From Pomphorhynchus laevis (taxonomy: Eukaryota > Acanthocephala > Palaeacanthocephala > Echinorhynchida > Pomphorhynchidae): 64,000 bases of DNA. The stretch covers positions 356,085 through 420,084 of the forward strand of contig WNNJ02001911.1 of NCBI GenBank assembly GCA_012934845.2, given 5' to 3'. Position numbers and translations under genes: made by a program. Under the pieces are notes generated by a model. That model was not told the origin of the DNA. It did no database searches and saw only the letters and a list, made by a program, of their open reading frames with translations. Below, piece by piece: positions 21,251 to 37,100 of the stretch (its first letter is position 1; each line of letters opens with the position of its first letter).

Positions 21251-22059
21251 TTATAATATTATACTGTTAAGGATATTATGTAGCATATTACTGGATATGT
21301 TTTGTTTTTAAGTATATCGAAAGCATTTATTTTTTCTTAAATTTTATATAAATTTACAGAAATGAAAAAGGAGTAAGTAAAACTGTTTTGTTTCATAACG
21401 GTTTATTTGTTTAGATAGCTTATGTTATCATCTTCAGGAATTACAAAAGTATTTCAGGCACAATAGAAACATTATTTCTCAACATAATAGCATCATGTTA
21501 GAGCAATAATAACAAAATGCAGTACCTGTCGAAATAACCTTTTTGAAATAAAATCGTTCTACTTACTTTCTTCGTTCTGTAAATTCATATAAAATATAAA
21601 ACTCAAACGGCAAGATACAATATCAGGATTAATCAAATCATAATTTTCACTTTTTAATCTTATATTATTTTGTTCGAAAAGTCTGAATACCAAATTTTTA
21701 AATAACTTTTAGAAATCAAAATACGACCCAAATTTGAGTAAATTTTATAATTTTTCTATTTAACTTCATGTCGTGAAGTTCGATATTGAATATTTTAGTG
21801 TAATTTATCGCAGCAATATGGCTTTACAAGCTTACGTCTTATCTATTTCAATAATTCACAGTTTACAGCGCTGAACAAATTTATCGAAACACTATCTTAC
21901 TCATCTTACAAATTTTAAATGCTTATACAAACAAACATTTTCAAGTTCATGTAAAATATAATGAATCATAATATTTGGCCTTATATAAATTGTAAAAATA
22001 TTTATAGAACTACATACTTGATTTCATAGGCAAAATTATAGACCCAGTAATTTAGCAAA
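21250..22059. other. Upstream region of the nine-exon gene
   Basis: AT-rich with no repeat or exon recognised. The promoter of the gene starting at 22,060 would lie here, but no element can be named. Confidence 0.3.
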
Positions 22060-22111
22060 ATGTACGAAACTAACAATATTGTTCCGATGAAGCTTAGCAT
22101 AGACCTTTCAG
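22060..22111 (+). CDS. Exon 1 of the type II membrane protein gene
   Basis: ATG start, 17 codons plus one base, donor CAG|GTATTG. Followed by a 44-bp intron. Confidence 0.65.
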
Positions 22112-25100
22112 GTATTGTCAATTCAAAGTTCATGTATTTGTAAAAACATTCGTAGATTCGAGTTTACAATCTACAAAGAACGATGTTGAAAAAAAAGTAC
22201 AAAATAACTCAAATCGATATTGCAAAAGTCCTTTATCACTTATAACCACATCGTTATTTATTTGCATTGGACTTTTAATTATCGTTACAACTGCACAAGT
22301 TTTGAATAGGTATGTTTATAAATAACTTTTATTAAAAAAGTATTTATTAGAAAACTTCAGTTTCATATAACACATTAAAAAGATGGATTTTTAATGAAAT
22401 CCATTTTGAAAAAGTGGATTTTTACTAAAATAAATAAATTTTATTATGAATGATTTTTATTACAAAAGACTATTCGTTTTAAATAAATAGCATGAATATT
22501 AGCATATAGTAGTACATTAATCTCACAATTAGCATTTGTGAAATGCATTCTATTAAAAATATTTATATAATATATTGTTATAATTAATATTATAATATAA
22601 TATAATTTTATGTAATTCCAAAAGTAATTATTATATAATAAATATAAAAAGTGATTAAATTAGAAATTAGTTATTCTTATATACTAATATAGCATTAATT
22701 AATTTTTAAACTAATTTAGTTAAAATTAAATTTTCTGAAATATTAAAAAATACGTATGCATAATGTGTAATTTGTAAGTTTTTGGTTTATAAAGATGTGT
22801 TTAAAAGTCACATTTGGTTAAAACTTATTAGCTAGATTTATGAATGATTTGACAAATCAACACAATTGTTTTAAATTCAGTTGATAATTTAATTATAATA
22901 AAAACAAATAATTTGGATAATCGATATAATTTTAATAATAGATCACATGTGACTGTTTGAAATGAGCAGAAGTTCAACTGTATCGCCTATAATAAATCAC
23001 GTCTTAGAACTTGTTAGATTTTTTAAATAACATTTGTTGCTGACCGTCACCCTTGTTAAAAATCAAAAATATCGTTTAAATGGGTTTAATCTTTATCCTA
23101 CAGCACGCATTAACATCTTTCATAACATCTTTCAAAAAATAATAAATATTGCATGTCATAATTTTTACTGTACATTTAATTTTTTAATTATCACCAAAAA
23201 TTGAATATTAACATCTTTCAAAAAATAATAAATATCGCATGTCATAATTTTTACTGTACATTTAATTTTTTAATTATCACCAAAAATTGAATATTAACAT
23301 CTTTCAAAAAATAATAAATATCGCATGTCATAATTTTTACTGTACATTTAATTTTTTAATTATCACCAAAAATTGAATATTAACATCTTTCAAAAAATAA
23401 TAAATATCGCATGTCATAATTTTTACTGTACATTTAATTTTTTAATTATCACCAAAAATTGAATATTAACATCTTTCAAAAAATAATAAATATTGCATGT
23501 CATAATTTTTACTGTACATTTAATTTTTTAATTATCACCAAAAATTGAATATTAACATCTTTCAAAAAATAATAAATATTGCATGTCATAATTTTTACTG
23601 TACATTTAATTTTTTAATTATCACCAAAAATTGAATATTAACATATTTCAAAAAATAATAAATATTGCATGTCATAATTTTTACTGTACATTTAATTTTT
23701 TAATTATCACCAAAAATTGAATATTAAATACTTGTATGTATAGGAGTCATTATTTCAAACACTCTGATGTAGAAATTCCGATAAAATCAACTCTTACAAA
23801 ATGCATGCTGCTGTTGGACATCGATAATTATTACCAAATAGTTGGACAAGCCCTACTGTATTATGAGGTAATTGTAAAAACTAACACGTTCAATCGTTGT
23901 AATTATTTTCCTATATTATAATGGTAACGGTTAATATCAAAATATCTAAATTTTAGAAAAATAAAATTCCTTTTTAATTAAAGAACGATTAAAAGGAAAA
24001 TTACAGGTGCACATTTTTTGTATGTGCTTTCTATTTATTTTATGATTATATTATAATTATTTTATATTATATTTATCTATTAATTTTATATATTTAAATT
24101 TATTATCAATTAACTCTGATTAAGATGTAGTTGCATATTATTCGATTAATAATAATTAGCTTTTTTCGCAATTGAAGATTCCGAAAATATGATTTTAATT
24201 CATTGCAATTGCATAGTGCTTATAATTGTATATCTTCTGAACGATTTTATTTAGTTTCATGATGAAACGGACAGTATCCCACTCAGAAATTTATTCAAAC
24301 TTAACCCAATTATTGAAGGATTATACTTCAACGAAACACGACAAGACAGTATGATTTCTTAAAATTATTAAATTTAATATACAAAATATATTATTTTAGA
24401 TAGCTATTCGTACAATCAAATAAGTGGGATGGTTCATTTAAACAATAAGTTAAAGGTGACTATAGCATTATATAACCCTTTAAAAGTTCGTAAAAAGTTA
24501 CTTTTATAAATCTATGAAAAGTATAAACGTTAAAAATAATCGATAAAAAATATTAATTTTAAATCCATTATAATCGTATTATTTTATTACTATTAAGATT
24601 ACTATTTTATTAATTCGATATCAATTAAAATTTATTGTCAATTAAATTATTCTAAAATCCACAAATTATCATGTACTAATGTGTTCATTACTATAAATCT
24701 TAAATCATTGAATTTAAAATACTTCATCGATTTTTAAGGTCAGTAGCCGAAGAGAAATAAATTTAATTACTCACAAAAATTACCAGTTAAGTGATATATT
24801 TCTACATGAATTTAAAGTTTTATATTTTTAGTTTGACTCTTAAGGTTTGCGTTCTAAAAATTCTGTTTTTGCACATGATATTGGAAGTTATTGTAATGTG
24901 CAAATTGAAACTGGTTTTTCTTTAATTTCGTAATATAAAATTACCCGTTTCTGGTTTCATCTGGGACATTTTTCTTAGAGTCTACTCTGATTATATAAAT
25001 GAATAATAAATGAAAATGTAATTAATAAATAAATTTACTAATTTTATCTACTAATTAAATGAATTTTATTATAAATGAATAATTTAAAAATAAGTAAGTG

Positions 25101-28100
25101 AACTACTTACTTAATGATTAATAAATCATTAATTAATTGATTTATTAAATCAATTAATTAATGAATGATTTAATAAATGAATATTCTACAAAAAAGAGAT
25201 TTAATTATTTAATTAATAATTAAATTTCGAACAAAATAACGAAAATAAGCAAAATTGTGAAATATTTGCATCACTATATATAAATAAATTGCCCGAATAT
25301 GTAGAAGAAAAATAACTATGGTATTTTTAAAAATCATTTTGATCGCTGATGGAATTTTAGTATAATTAATAAAATAATAAATTAAGATAAAATAATAAAT
25401 ATTAAATAAAATAATAGGATTTAAAAAAATATAAAATGCAAAAATAAAATTATTTATTTTAACAAATACTAATGCAATATAACGTATTATTTTTATACTC
25501 CTAGCACGAACATAGACTTAATAATTCCATAAAAATCTTGTCATGGGTTTACAACAAATTTGCAAAATTTGTATATATTAAAATAAATTAAAAATAATTT
25601 TTTATTACTTGGATATTTATGATATCCATATATTCTTCATGATATCTAATCATATAATTATCTGTATTTATTTAATATAAATAAATGTATTTATCTGTTT
25701 GTATTTAATACATATTATTCATATTAGATAATTAGATAATTCATATCAAATTATCTAATTATCTGTATTTTGGTCAACAATCATCTGTAGTTTGGTTAAT
25801 ATGTAGCTTAAGCCCGGACCAACCATCCTAATAAAAAATACTAAGAAATTTCAAAAAAAAATAATAAAACTGATATTGATTATAAGGAAGGTATATATCT
25901 AGATATTAACATTAAATTAACATTAATTAAAACTATTTTAAAGATGACATATTTAAATTTACAATAAACATATTTTTTCATGAGCATTCATGCATACCAT
26001 ATAATATAAAATATAATACATTAAATAAATATAATACATTAAATAATGAAATTTTAAGAATTGCCATAATATGTAATGATATTGTCTTCAAAATCATTTA
26101 AATAATTCTATAGATGCATATTTAAAACTAGGTTACTATAAAAATATCATTAAACAAAAAATAATTAAATATATAAATAAACACAATAACAAAAAATTGG
26201 CTTTCTTCAAAATCGTTTGAATAATCTAATAGGTACATATTTTATGCGAAAGTACTGAATGAATAAAACTAAAATAAAAAGTTAATTTAAACTATTAAAT
26301 TAGAAATTTTATAAATTCATAATAAATAATACTTGTATCAGTCACCTTACACGGTGTATCGTGTATGATGTAAGATATTATTACATCAGACACGGTGATA
26401 TCAGGTTTTGATTCCTTGTTCATTTGCTAATAAGTAACAAGGGCAAATATATTGCATGTATTTATAATAAGAAATTCGTTTACTAAAAAACAACGTGCAT
26501 CTAATAACTGTTAACCTCTGTTAACATCTTAAAAAATTGTCTGAAATATCAATAAAATTTTTCCTACTTTCTTTGATCCAGTTCCAATTAATTTTTTATC
26601 AATAATGGATCATTATCAACTATTTAAAATATATAGATTATTATGCATACATGGCTTTGACCATAGAAGGCCGTATTTTACAGAAAATAAAGCCATTTAT
26701 TTAGATAATTTATAAAGAACGGTACACTGATGCGTGTACCGTTCTTCCAGAGTATTATCGCTAAACAAGACATGGCTGGACAAGATTTGTTTTATAGGAG
26801 GGATTATCTTAAGTAGCTCTTAACTAAGGTTAGAAGACCTTGAGATAAAGAGAAGTGACGGGAGTTGTATAAGGAGTAATATCGGTGTTTATGTGTTTTG
26901 GGATAAATCGAGTAATGTCCTGGGGGACCGGATAGATCTAGTCTTTCGAAGGACTATAACATCTACATCTCGACCAGATAGAAGGCTAAGGGTAGAAGCA
27001 CCTTCGGAGTTCTACTGAATGAGGTTCAGTGAAAACGGTTCGAGACTACTTACTATGTCATTGGTGATAATAGGATGGGTAGTGTAGCCCATTAATTGGG
27101 TGGATCAGTGGAACAACTTACCCTTCCTTTGCTTGGGATCTTAATATCGTCATATCCCGGTTTTTCAACTGCCCATTTCTTTTCTTTCTTCTAAAGACGA
27201 AGAGGTGTTGTTCCATTAGTGGAAGAGGAACGTTTGTTCAAGAGATTAACGGCAAAAGTCGTTGTAGCTGGAGGCGTTAGAACGGCTTCTTCGAGCTTGG
27301 TGTTTAGTCCTTCCATGATTTTGATTGTTTCATGGTTTTTAGGTTGATAATATTCATAATTTCATCCATATTCGGACCAGTAGAGATAACTTCGTTGAAT
27401 TCGTTCGTACAATTCGGAGAACAACGGATTTACTACGTGATATTATATGTCTTTTAGCATAGGCCTTGAAAACTGAACATCTCTTGGACCACGCCGGATG
27501 GTGTTGTCCACAGTTAGTACACTTAGGAGTCTATTGGCATCCATCTGTTTTGTGGTCATCATCACTGGATTCACATATCCCGCAAGATTTGATACGACCA
27601 CGACTTGATCCCCAATGTCCCTAGCAATGACATTGGTTACAGTGAGGATAAGAAAGGTCGTCACTGCCAGCATTTATAAACTTTAAATTACAACCCATGA
27701 TGGGACTAAAAGCGGAGTTTACGAGGATACCTACATAATATTGAGGCGTGTTTCAAAAGGTTATGTGTAGAGGCATGCCCCTCCCTTACCCTTGATGAAA
27801 CGGACGTTGGTAATGTTGTAAAATGTTTCCAGCTCGCAAAGATCTGACTCATTCAAGTCAGGTAAAATGTTGGAAATATTTATTTACTTCGGCCGTTGTA
27901 ATGCTGGCTGACGACCACCCGACTCGTCAGCTGTGTTGCCCTATATTTTTATATACCTGCTTATCAGCTTTTTTAAGCTGATAAACAAGCATATCAGCTT
28001 AAAATTAAATTATTAACCAATAAATTAATATCGCTCACTGTGCATCACATATTTCAAGATATTCGATTTATTTTTCATAATCAAATTTGTTAATTATATT

Positions 28101-31100
28101 TTGGTCATTTTACTGAAAGCTCTTTAGATAATTAATTGCAATTTTAGCCAGGTGAATACATGCTGCACATTAAATTAAATTCAGCCATAACAGAAAAGTC
28201 GCAATATAATTGTTTTTCATTATCAAGCTATGGCTATCAGGTAGAGTGCGAATTTTCAAATTCTTAAATTTAAAGAGCGTTTACTAGACAACTAATATTA
28301 GCTGCATTACACCTGGACTATCGGAGTTAAAACCAGAAAGCTCGTCAGTTGAAATTATACTATCCACCCACTCTAAAACATTAATGCTTGTTGACAGATC
28401 GGATGTAAGAATATTTTGTATAGTTTTTTGTTACTTAATGTAAGTAATTATAAAACAATTCAAATTTATTTTACATCAAATAATTTTTTTTGGTAAGACT
28501 ATAATTTAGCGTACTATAATTGATAAATATACATATCGTTAAAGTTGAAATAAATATACGATTTCAAATCTTGTTTAAACCTTTACCCTAAAAATACAAA
28601 GGTTTAACTGCTAAAAATACACTTTTATATTTTTATGCAAAAAATATGATGTACATGTTATAAAATTGATTCTAAGATATGGATTTCTGCTCACATTTTC
28701 AATGCAACTAAACAGACCATAATACTCGGTTTGCACAGACGAAGATTTATTTTAATTATAGCTCAATAATACGATAAATCACAACAATATTACCAACGAC
28801 AAAGGTAATATGAGGTATTGCAAAGTTCACCGGTTACTAGTGCAAATACACAGATTACAATCGATATTTAAATTGCTCGATTAAAACCATTGATCAGATA
28901 CGAAATAAATTCCATAATTTTATTTTTATAATAATGGGTTGAAGAGAAAGAGCAACTGCAATATAATGGTTTATTATGATTATTTTATTAGCAATTATAT
29001 TTTATATTAAAATAGAAAATAATTATATAAATTTAATAAATTAAATCTATATGAAATAAATTGTTTTATTAAACAGTAACTAGTATTATTGTTTTATATC
29101 TGTATATACGATCATATAATGTATTGTTTTGAACAAAGATGCGTATACACGTTGAAATTTAAATCAAATCAATTTTTATCTAAATCTTAATTTCCGATAT
29201 TTTGATTGTTTTTTGGGATTATCGATATTTTAAATGCAAATTCTTAAGATGTGGAACTATCATATTGATGACGAGTTAGATACACTTCCTTACATCCATG
29301 CTATTAAATCATCATCACCTATTGACTTCAAAGCAGCAAATCAAATTTATATTGTTCCCGTTCACAATGAGCAAATTTTGAAATCAAGTTATTTTAAAAT
29401 ATTACTTTTTTTTGAGAATAGTATTGCTGCATCATATACGAAAAATATACGACAGGTAGACTAAACGATTAATACACCTCTGTACCTAATGATTTTATAT
29501 TTTATAGAATATTGAATGGGTTTTCCAAAATTACTTTAATAAAGTCCAAGTAAATAGCATCCGCAAGAATATTATCGTATTTATTGTTGAAACTAATCCC
29601 GGTATGTACAGCTTCAAAGCTCTTTTTAAAAGTAAAATCAAATATAATGTTTAATTTTATTTATTAAACTAAAAAAATTAATTTCATTTTCAAACTTCTA
29701 TTTTGAACTTCACAAATCACTACAAATAATTTAAGATAATAAAATTTCTAGATATAGAAATCGATTATTTCGGCATATATTAATTTTTCATGTATACGGT
29801 TCAAGTTTTAGCTGTAGAAATCCGGGTACAATATATTATATATGATATTAATACTTGGGCCACTAGGAAATATTATTTACATTTCGATTATTATTTACAT
29901 TTTGATTATAATATTACCGAATATTATTTAATTGTAACAAATATCGATATTACATTTTAGTAAATTTTAAAGCAATAATAAAAATGTGAATAATTTTATT
30001 TTAAGTAATAAAAATAATTAATTAAGATATAATTATTTAAATAATTAGATTTAAATAATTTAAATTTATTTTAAGTACCAAAATTAAATTTCAAAACATG
30101 CAATGTTTGGAATATAAAACTGCTGTTAAAAGTACAAACTAAAAACGCTAAGTGTAACGTTTATTTTTCAATAAACTGGTCGTCAATCACAATACTATTT
30201 ATACGTTTGTTCAGAACGACAATTTCTTATAATGCTCCACCGTTTTTTGTTCATTAGTAATCAATGGTACTAAACACATTGTTCATGGAGAAGCCTTAAT
30301 GTCATGATCCCATATCGTTTAATCATTGTTATTTGATTGCGATATACTCGTTTGCTTTGCTAATACCACATTTCGTCTTGCTCACTTTGAGAAATTGTTC
30401 AGAATTCTGGGCGTGCCTCCTTATTCGCCAGCATCACCTTGGTTGTCTAACTAAGATCAGCTGGTTCATTAATTATGCAAGTTCATAATTAATATCTTCT
30501 CGTTTGTCGTGCATTTGGCGAAACAATATTGTGTATTTCATTAACATTATTGTGGAATTCATTTTTCCAGTGTCGTATTGTGGCAGGACGAATTTTTGCC
30601 GGCCTAATGCCATTTACATGCTTTCTTATCTGTAGACTATTGTTATCCAGTCCTTTCTGCGCGATAGTAGAGGAATCACTAGGTGATGTTACCACAATAA
30701 TATTTCGCTCTCGATTGATAACTCATATCATCTTTTAGATGTGATGATATATGACGTGATAAACTGCTGGTTATATACCTTTTCATAAGTAATATCTTAC
30801 TATCCTTGGAGCTTTCCTCCTTTAACTCTTCCGATTTGAATCTCACTTGTTGTGAGTTATAATCTTTTAAATTTGAATATCTTCTGTTTTTTTTGGGTTC
30901 TATCCTTCTTCAAAGATAGAAGCCAATCTAAGCTTCTATCTTTGATTTTTCAATCAAAGATAGAAGCTATAGGGTATGTGCGATTGTATTATATTTCTCC
31001 TTTAAATATTTGAGATCATAGTCGTGTTGAGCTCATATCAGCTCCCACCCTACCTGTCTTTGGTTTGCATTTTACTAAGATTTATATGCCCCGAAAATAA

Positions 31101-34100
31101 ATTTTAACGGTTCATGGTCACTCCACAATGTGAACTTGTGGCATGCTAAATATTAATTGAAAGTTGAACTGCAAATATTATAGCGAGTGTTTGTATTTCA
31201 ATCTGAGAGTAATTTTTTAACGATGGCTTGAGTGTTCGAGACGCGTATGCTATCGGAAACCATCTGTTGTTATTGTGCTGTTGAAACAGAAATGCTCCCA
31301 ACCGGTTTGGCTTGCGTCACATGCTAAATGTAGTTATCGGCTTGCATCAACCTCGAACCTATTAGAACCTATTAGAGCCTTATTTACCTATTCAAAATCA
31401 TGTGTATTGTATTCATCCCAATATCATTTACTCTTGCAGTCTGCCAACTCTTATAGTGTTGTACCCTTAAATTGAAAATCAGGTATAAATTTTTAAAGGA
31501 AATTAACTGTTCCTAAAAACGATCTCCGTTCTGTTTTCGATGTAGGTCTTGATAAATTCTAAATAGCTTTAATTTTGTTTTGACTAGGCATCACTTTATC
31601 ATTCATAAATGAATGATAAATGTCATAAGAATATAAATGTACGTTTAAAGAAACATACATTTTGGACGAGTTATTCGTAACGCCGCTTCGTTCAGTTTGC
31701 ATAGCACTTTGTGGATGTTGTCATTGTGTTCTTCGATCGTTTTGCCTCTAATTATAATATCATCTTTATAAGCTGGAACAATAATAATACCATCTAATAA
31801 TCGATCAATAACTATCTGAAATGTGATAGGAGTGATGCTAACGCTAAAGGTAACCATGTATATCAAAATAAACCTTTTTGTGTCGACATCGTCAAATATC
31901 CGAGGGATAAAGGCTAAATGGGCTGTTCAAGATAAGCATCCTTGAGATCAATTATCGAGTATAATTGCCCTCCAACGAAAATTTTCAATATATCCTCAAA
32001 GATAGGCATTATGTAGGTATCCACTTAGATATAGGGAGTTACAGTTACTGAAATCACTGCGAATGCGAACGAATCCATCAGATTTCTGTGCAACTACAAT
32101 AGGAGAGCCCACTTTAAATTCTCCTTATTCATGTTAACAGCTTAGAGTACACCTATTTCAATTTGTCTGATTAAATCTTGTTTAACATATTGGCTTATTG
32201 CGAAAGATACCCAATTACTTTGTTAATATTGTGGTTTAGCGTCGATATACGTGCTTGAATTTATTCAATATGTTTAATACTATCGTTTGAACTTTCGTTT
32301 AAATTCATCCAAAATGTAAAATTTTATTTTCACTTACTCCTAGTGTCGTCCCAGTTCGGAGCAAATTGTAATCTATCTTCCTAGACATGATAGTTCAGAC
32401 GCGCGCATCCAGGGTTTGCTAAATAAACCACTATTGTTAATGTCTATTACTGTCTCACATAACTCATGTGTTACACCGTCCATAATGACTGACACTCAAC
32501 ACTTTTCCCTCAAATTTAATACCGCATCACTGATGTTCTCAATATATGAGACGATAGTAAATGGGACATTTCAACTATATCCATATTTTATTAGAGATTA
32601 CCGAAACACTGGCACCTGTGTCATATGACTGGATTGAATAGAGTTCCTTGTATGTTCGGATATTCACTTTCATGCTGATTGAGCACTTGCTGTAAATCCT
32701 TGTCGCCAGTTGTCATAAGTACAAACTGAAAATTATAAGTGTAACAGAACAATTAATACTATAAAAACGGCTAATTAGCTCTGTTTTCAGATCTCGAATA
32801 AAGCATCTTGTTTGAATTGTTGGTACAATTAATTTAAGATTTGTATGGATCGTCTACTAATACCTAGCGTTTGAGAACTACCTCCAGATCAAACTAACTG
32901 TAAGAAGGTATGGCAACATTGGCTTCAACGATTTAGTTTATTTATATTTTCTCCGAGCAGTCCAAATGATGGTAAGAAGCTTAACTTGATGATCAATTAC
33001 GTCTCGTCTAATGTGTACGACATTTTCGGTGACGATAAAATATGACATGCAGTTAAAAACATTCAATCAAACATTCCTTAAATCAAAAAGAGATCTCTGC
33101 GGCACAAATTGCGGAATGCTCGTCATAAATGCAATCAAAGCATTGACCAGTATAATCTGCAGCTCAAATCTTTCGGTAAAAAAGTGTGAATTCGGGATAG
33201 TAACAAACACAGAGGCCACTTAATTCGAGACACTTTCGTTGCTGTACTTATCTCTCAGCGAATTCGTCGGCGGTGACTGGAGAATAGCGTTGTGAAAAAT
33301 ATACAGTCTACCAGTTTGTAAGGACTTTCGAGTTGGCACATTTTCAAGCTGAATTCTTTCATAACGGATCAGAACAATTGCACGGTCAATGAACCCACGG
33401 TGATGAATGAGGTAATAATGGAAAGATATTCTAACGTGAACGTTTGAGAGGTAAACAACTATTATAATACGGTTCTGGGACGTTACTTTTGTGGGGGCAA
33501 AGTACATAAACGCAAGCACTGTCCGGCAAGAGATACCTCATGCCGATTATGTAAAAAGATCAGACACTTTGCAAAGTTCTGCCAATCAAAGCCGAACAAA
33601 AGCAAGAAAAAAGCGCAATAATTGGGAATGCGTTTGACTCGGACACAATTTAATTATCAGCATTGATTCTTAAATTCTGATTGATAATACTTGTCTACAT
33701 GCGCTTATTGATACCGGAAGCGCTTTGAATTTTATAATACCGAATATTGAGCAAAAGTGTCGATGAACTCTTCAGTAATTCAAAATAGAGGTGTCAATAG
33801 CAAATACTGCACTTGTTATAGCCATTACACGACAAATTGTAACTTCTATTCAACTGCACAATTAAATATATTCAGACATCGAATTTTTCTTGCTACCTTC
33901 ACTCTGTTGCTATGTGATTTTTGGACAGCCGTTCTTAGAAAAACACTCACAATAACCAATTCGATTAAAAAATGGCACTCCGCCTCCAACAGTTTAATAG
34001 GCACCTGTGATAAGAGTTAATCCACCATAAGCATTTCGATACCTTTTGGGATGATATTCATCCGATTGTTTAGAAGTCCATACTTCGAAATAGCCAAGAA

Positions 34101-37100
34101 ATGCAATTTAGTGAATCAAAAATAAGTCAGCGGTAGGATGATGATGGTGATTGTAAAATGTCCTGAAACGAATGGCTATTGATCATTCAAGCATAATCAA
34201 TAGATTAATACATAATCAATACATAATACACAATGCATCAATACATAATCAATATATTCACCTGGATGTGTTTCCACTGCCTAGAATCGATGACTTAAAA
34301 AAAACGATTTATTTTAACGTGGCAAATGCGTGCCAGCGCACGCTTACATGACCACAACAAAACAAGACTGTGAATCAGGTGTCGAGAAGGTGTGAACGGA
34401 GGAGGTGTTTGAATGTGATAAAGGAGGGAGCGTGGCGGACGTCGAGAGGGAGTTGATTCCAGGCGAGTGAGGCGGCGACGAGGAAGGATCGGAGACCGTA
34501 GTTGTTGGAGTAATTAGGAACGTGGAGTAAGAGGGTATGACAGGAACGAAGCGATAGCGAGGTGGGGCGAGTATCGTCTAAGAAAGGAAGGTTGATGAAC
34601 GATGAGGAGCCGACAGCGATCAGACGAAAAGTTACAAGAAGGCGGAGTTTGATGCGGATGTGGATGGTGGGCCAGGAGAGTTGGGCAAAATATGTGGATG
34701 TGTGGTCGAAGCGACGGAGACGAAAGAGCACTCGAACGGCGGTGTTGATTATTCGTTGTAGGGGTAGGATGATGGATTTTGGAGAATTGGCGAAAAGGCT
34801 AAGGCAGTAATCGATTTTAGGGAAAAGAAGCGATGAAAGAAGAGACATACAAGAACGGAAGTCGATAAGGGGGCGGATACGGCGGATGTCACGGAGAATT
34901 AAGTTAGACGAGCGGACCTTGTCACTCACGAAGGGTTTAAGGGAAAGGTGATCATCGAAATGGAAGCCTAAGAAAGTGAGATTGTGGACTATAGGGATGA
35001 TCGATGAGGCAAAAGATACAATGGGAGGAGATATGTTTGGTTTACGGGGAAGGATCCACATTATTTTGGACTTTTCGGGGTTTAGAACGAGATGGAGATT
35101 GGAGAGACGTTTGTAGATAGAAGAAAGACAGTTGGAGGCAGAAATGCCGATATCGTGTATGCGATGTGCGGGTGCATGAGCATAGATTAGAATGTCATCG
35201 GCGTATTGCATGACCTTAAAGGAGTAAGGTTTGATAAACGGAGATAGATCGCCAAGCAGAAGAGAGAAAAGCAGGGGACCTAGGACTGAACCTTGTGGGA
35301 TCCCGCAAAAAATAGGGATGGGAGGGGAGTATGATGAATTAGAACAGACGCGAAAGGAACGGTCGGATAGATATGAGGCGAACCATGCTACGGAGGAGGA
35401 AGAAAATCCGTAATCATAACGAAGGCGAGAAAGGAGGACGGAGTGGAAGACAATGTCGATGGTGGTGGAAAGGTAGAGAGAAATAAGAACACTATATAGA
35501 GCCTTGTCTCGAGAAATGAGTCAGTCGATATAAACTTTCATGCAGGCGATTTATGTGGAGTGATTAGAGCGGAAAGCGGTTTGGAAAGGAGGGTACAGAT
35601 TTAATGAGGAGAGATAAGCATTGATCTGTATTAAGATGAGGCGTTCTAAGAGCTTAGAAAGAGTAGGGAGTAGTGAAATGGGGTGGTAGCTAGAAGGAAG
35701 GGAGGGGTTGAGCGATTGTTTCTTAAGGAGTGGAAGAACGATTGCGGATTTCCAGTGTGAAGGGAATATACAACTGCGGATGGACGAGTTAAACAAGGTT
35801 GTGAGAAATGGGGATATCGATGAGCATATAGATTTTAATATGTGGGTAGGCAGGGGATCGGCGGGTGAGGTTTTGTTGGGCAAGGACATGAGGACAGATG
35901 ATACTTCTGTAGGTGAGACAGGGAGAAGATGAAAGAGTTCCGGAAGGATGAGGCTAGGCGGGGCAGAGTGGGATAGGATGGAGACCGGGGTGTGAGAGAG
36001 CAGCGTGGATACTTTAGTCTGGAGAAATGACGAATAATCATTAGCATTGATGTTGCACGGCGTAGAGGAACGAGCCAGGATTGAGTTAAAAGTATGCCAG
36101 AGAGTCTTAGAGTTGAATGAAGTGATGATTTTATGCTGCCAGGAGTTGCATTTGGTACGTAGTAGGTTGAGATGAGACCGGCGAAGAGCAAGATAGGAAT
36201 AACGGAAAGACGGAGTGATTGAGCGGAAATCGCGTCTGAGAGAGCGGTGATAGACTCGAAAAGCATGGCGGAGTCGACGCTTTGAGAGTAGACATTGGAT
36301 GTCAAACCATGGGGCACGGTGCAAGCGACGGTGTGGGTGAGACTTGAAGGGCAAGAGAATATCGAGAGTGGATGTGAGTTCAGAGTCGAAAAGAAAGGCG
36401 AGATCGTGAGGAGATGAATATGTTATTGTGGGTAATGATAAAGACGATTTCAGTAAGGCAGAGCGGAGAAGGGAGAGGTCAATATTTCTCCAAGGGCGAC
36501 GTAGGATTGTAGGTGTGTGAGGAGGGGTGTGGTTGCGAGTGAGATCAAGGGTGATAAGAAAGTGATCGGATAGACCAGGATCAGAGATGGACAGTAAGGT
36601 GTAGGCAGCAAAATGATCGGGGACAGCGATGATGTCGAGTGCCCCACCAAGTATATGTGTGGGAGCAGTGGAGATTAGTTTGTAATTGTAGTTGGATAGA
36701 ATGTTGATGAAGCGGATGGAATCTGTGGAAGAGGGGCGGTCTAGGCAGATATTGAAGTCGCCTAGAACGAGTGAAGGGATTGAGGATAAAGAACAATGAG
36801 AAAGGAGGTCAGCGAGTTCGGTAAAAAATAAGGCTGTAGGAGCTGATGAACCAGGACGGTATACAATGGCGAGATCTAGCGTGATCGGGTTAGAATAACG
36901 ACAAGTGAGCAATTCAAAAGAGCAAAGACTGAAAGGGGGATTTATTTTGCGAAGAGACTTAATAAGCCGACTGTCGCCATATATCCTATTCAGCTGAGTA
37001 AACCTAAAATCATCATATCACAAAATCAGAATTTGACTTAAAGAACGACACTACACTTGTTTTGAAACAAACAGACGCCATTTTCAGTTCATATGTTTTC

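Noticed and set aside
23124-23725. CRISPR-like array
   Set aside because: Units are contiguous 86-bp tandem repeats without spacers, in an intron of a eukaryotic gene.
35231-35413. Plus-strand frames inside the GC-rich LINE (also 34,562 and 35,708)
   Set aside because: They are antisense shadows of the LINE coding strand.
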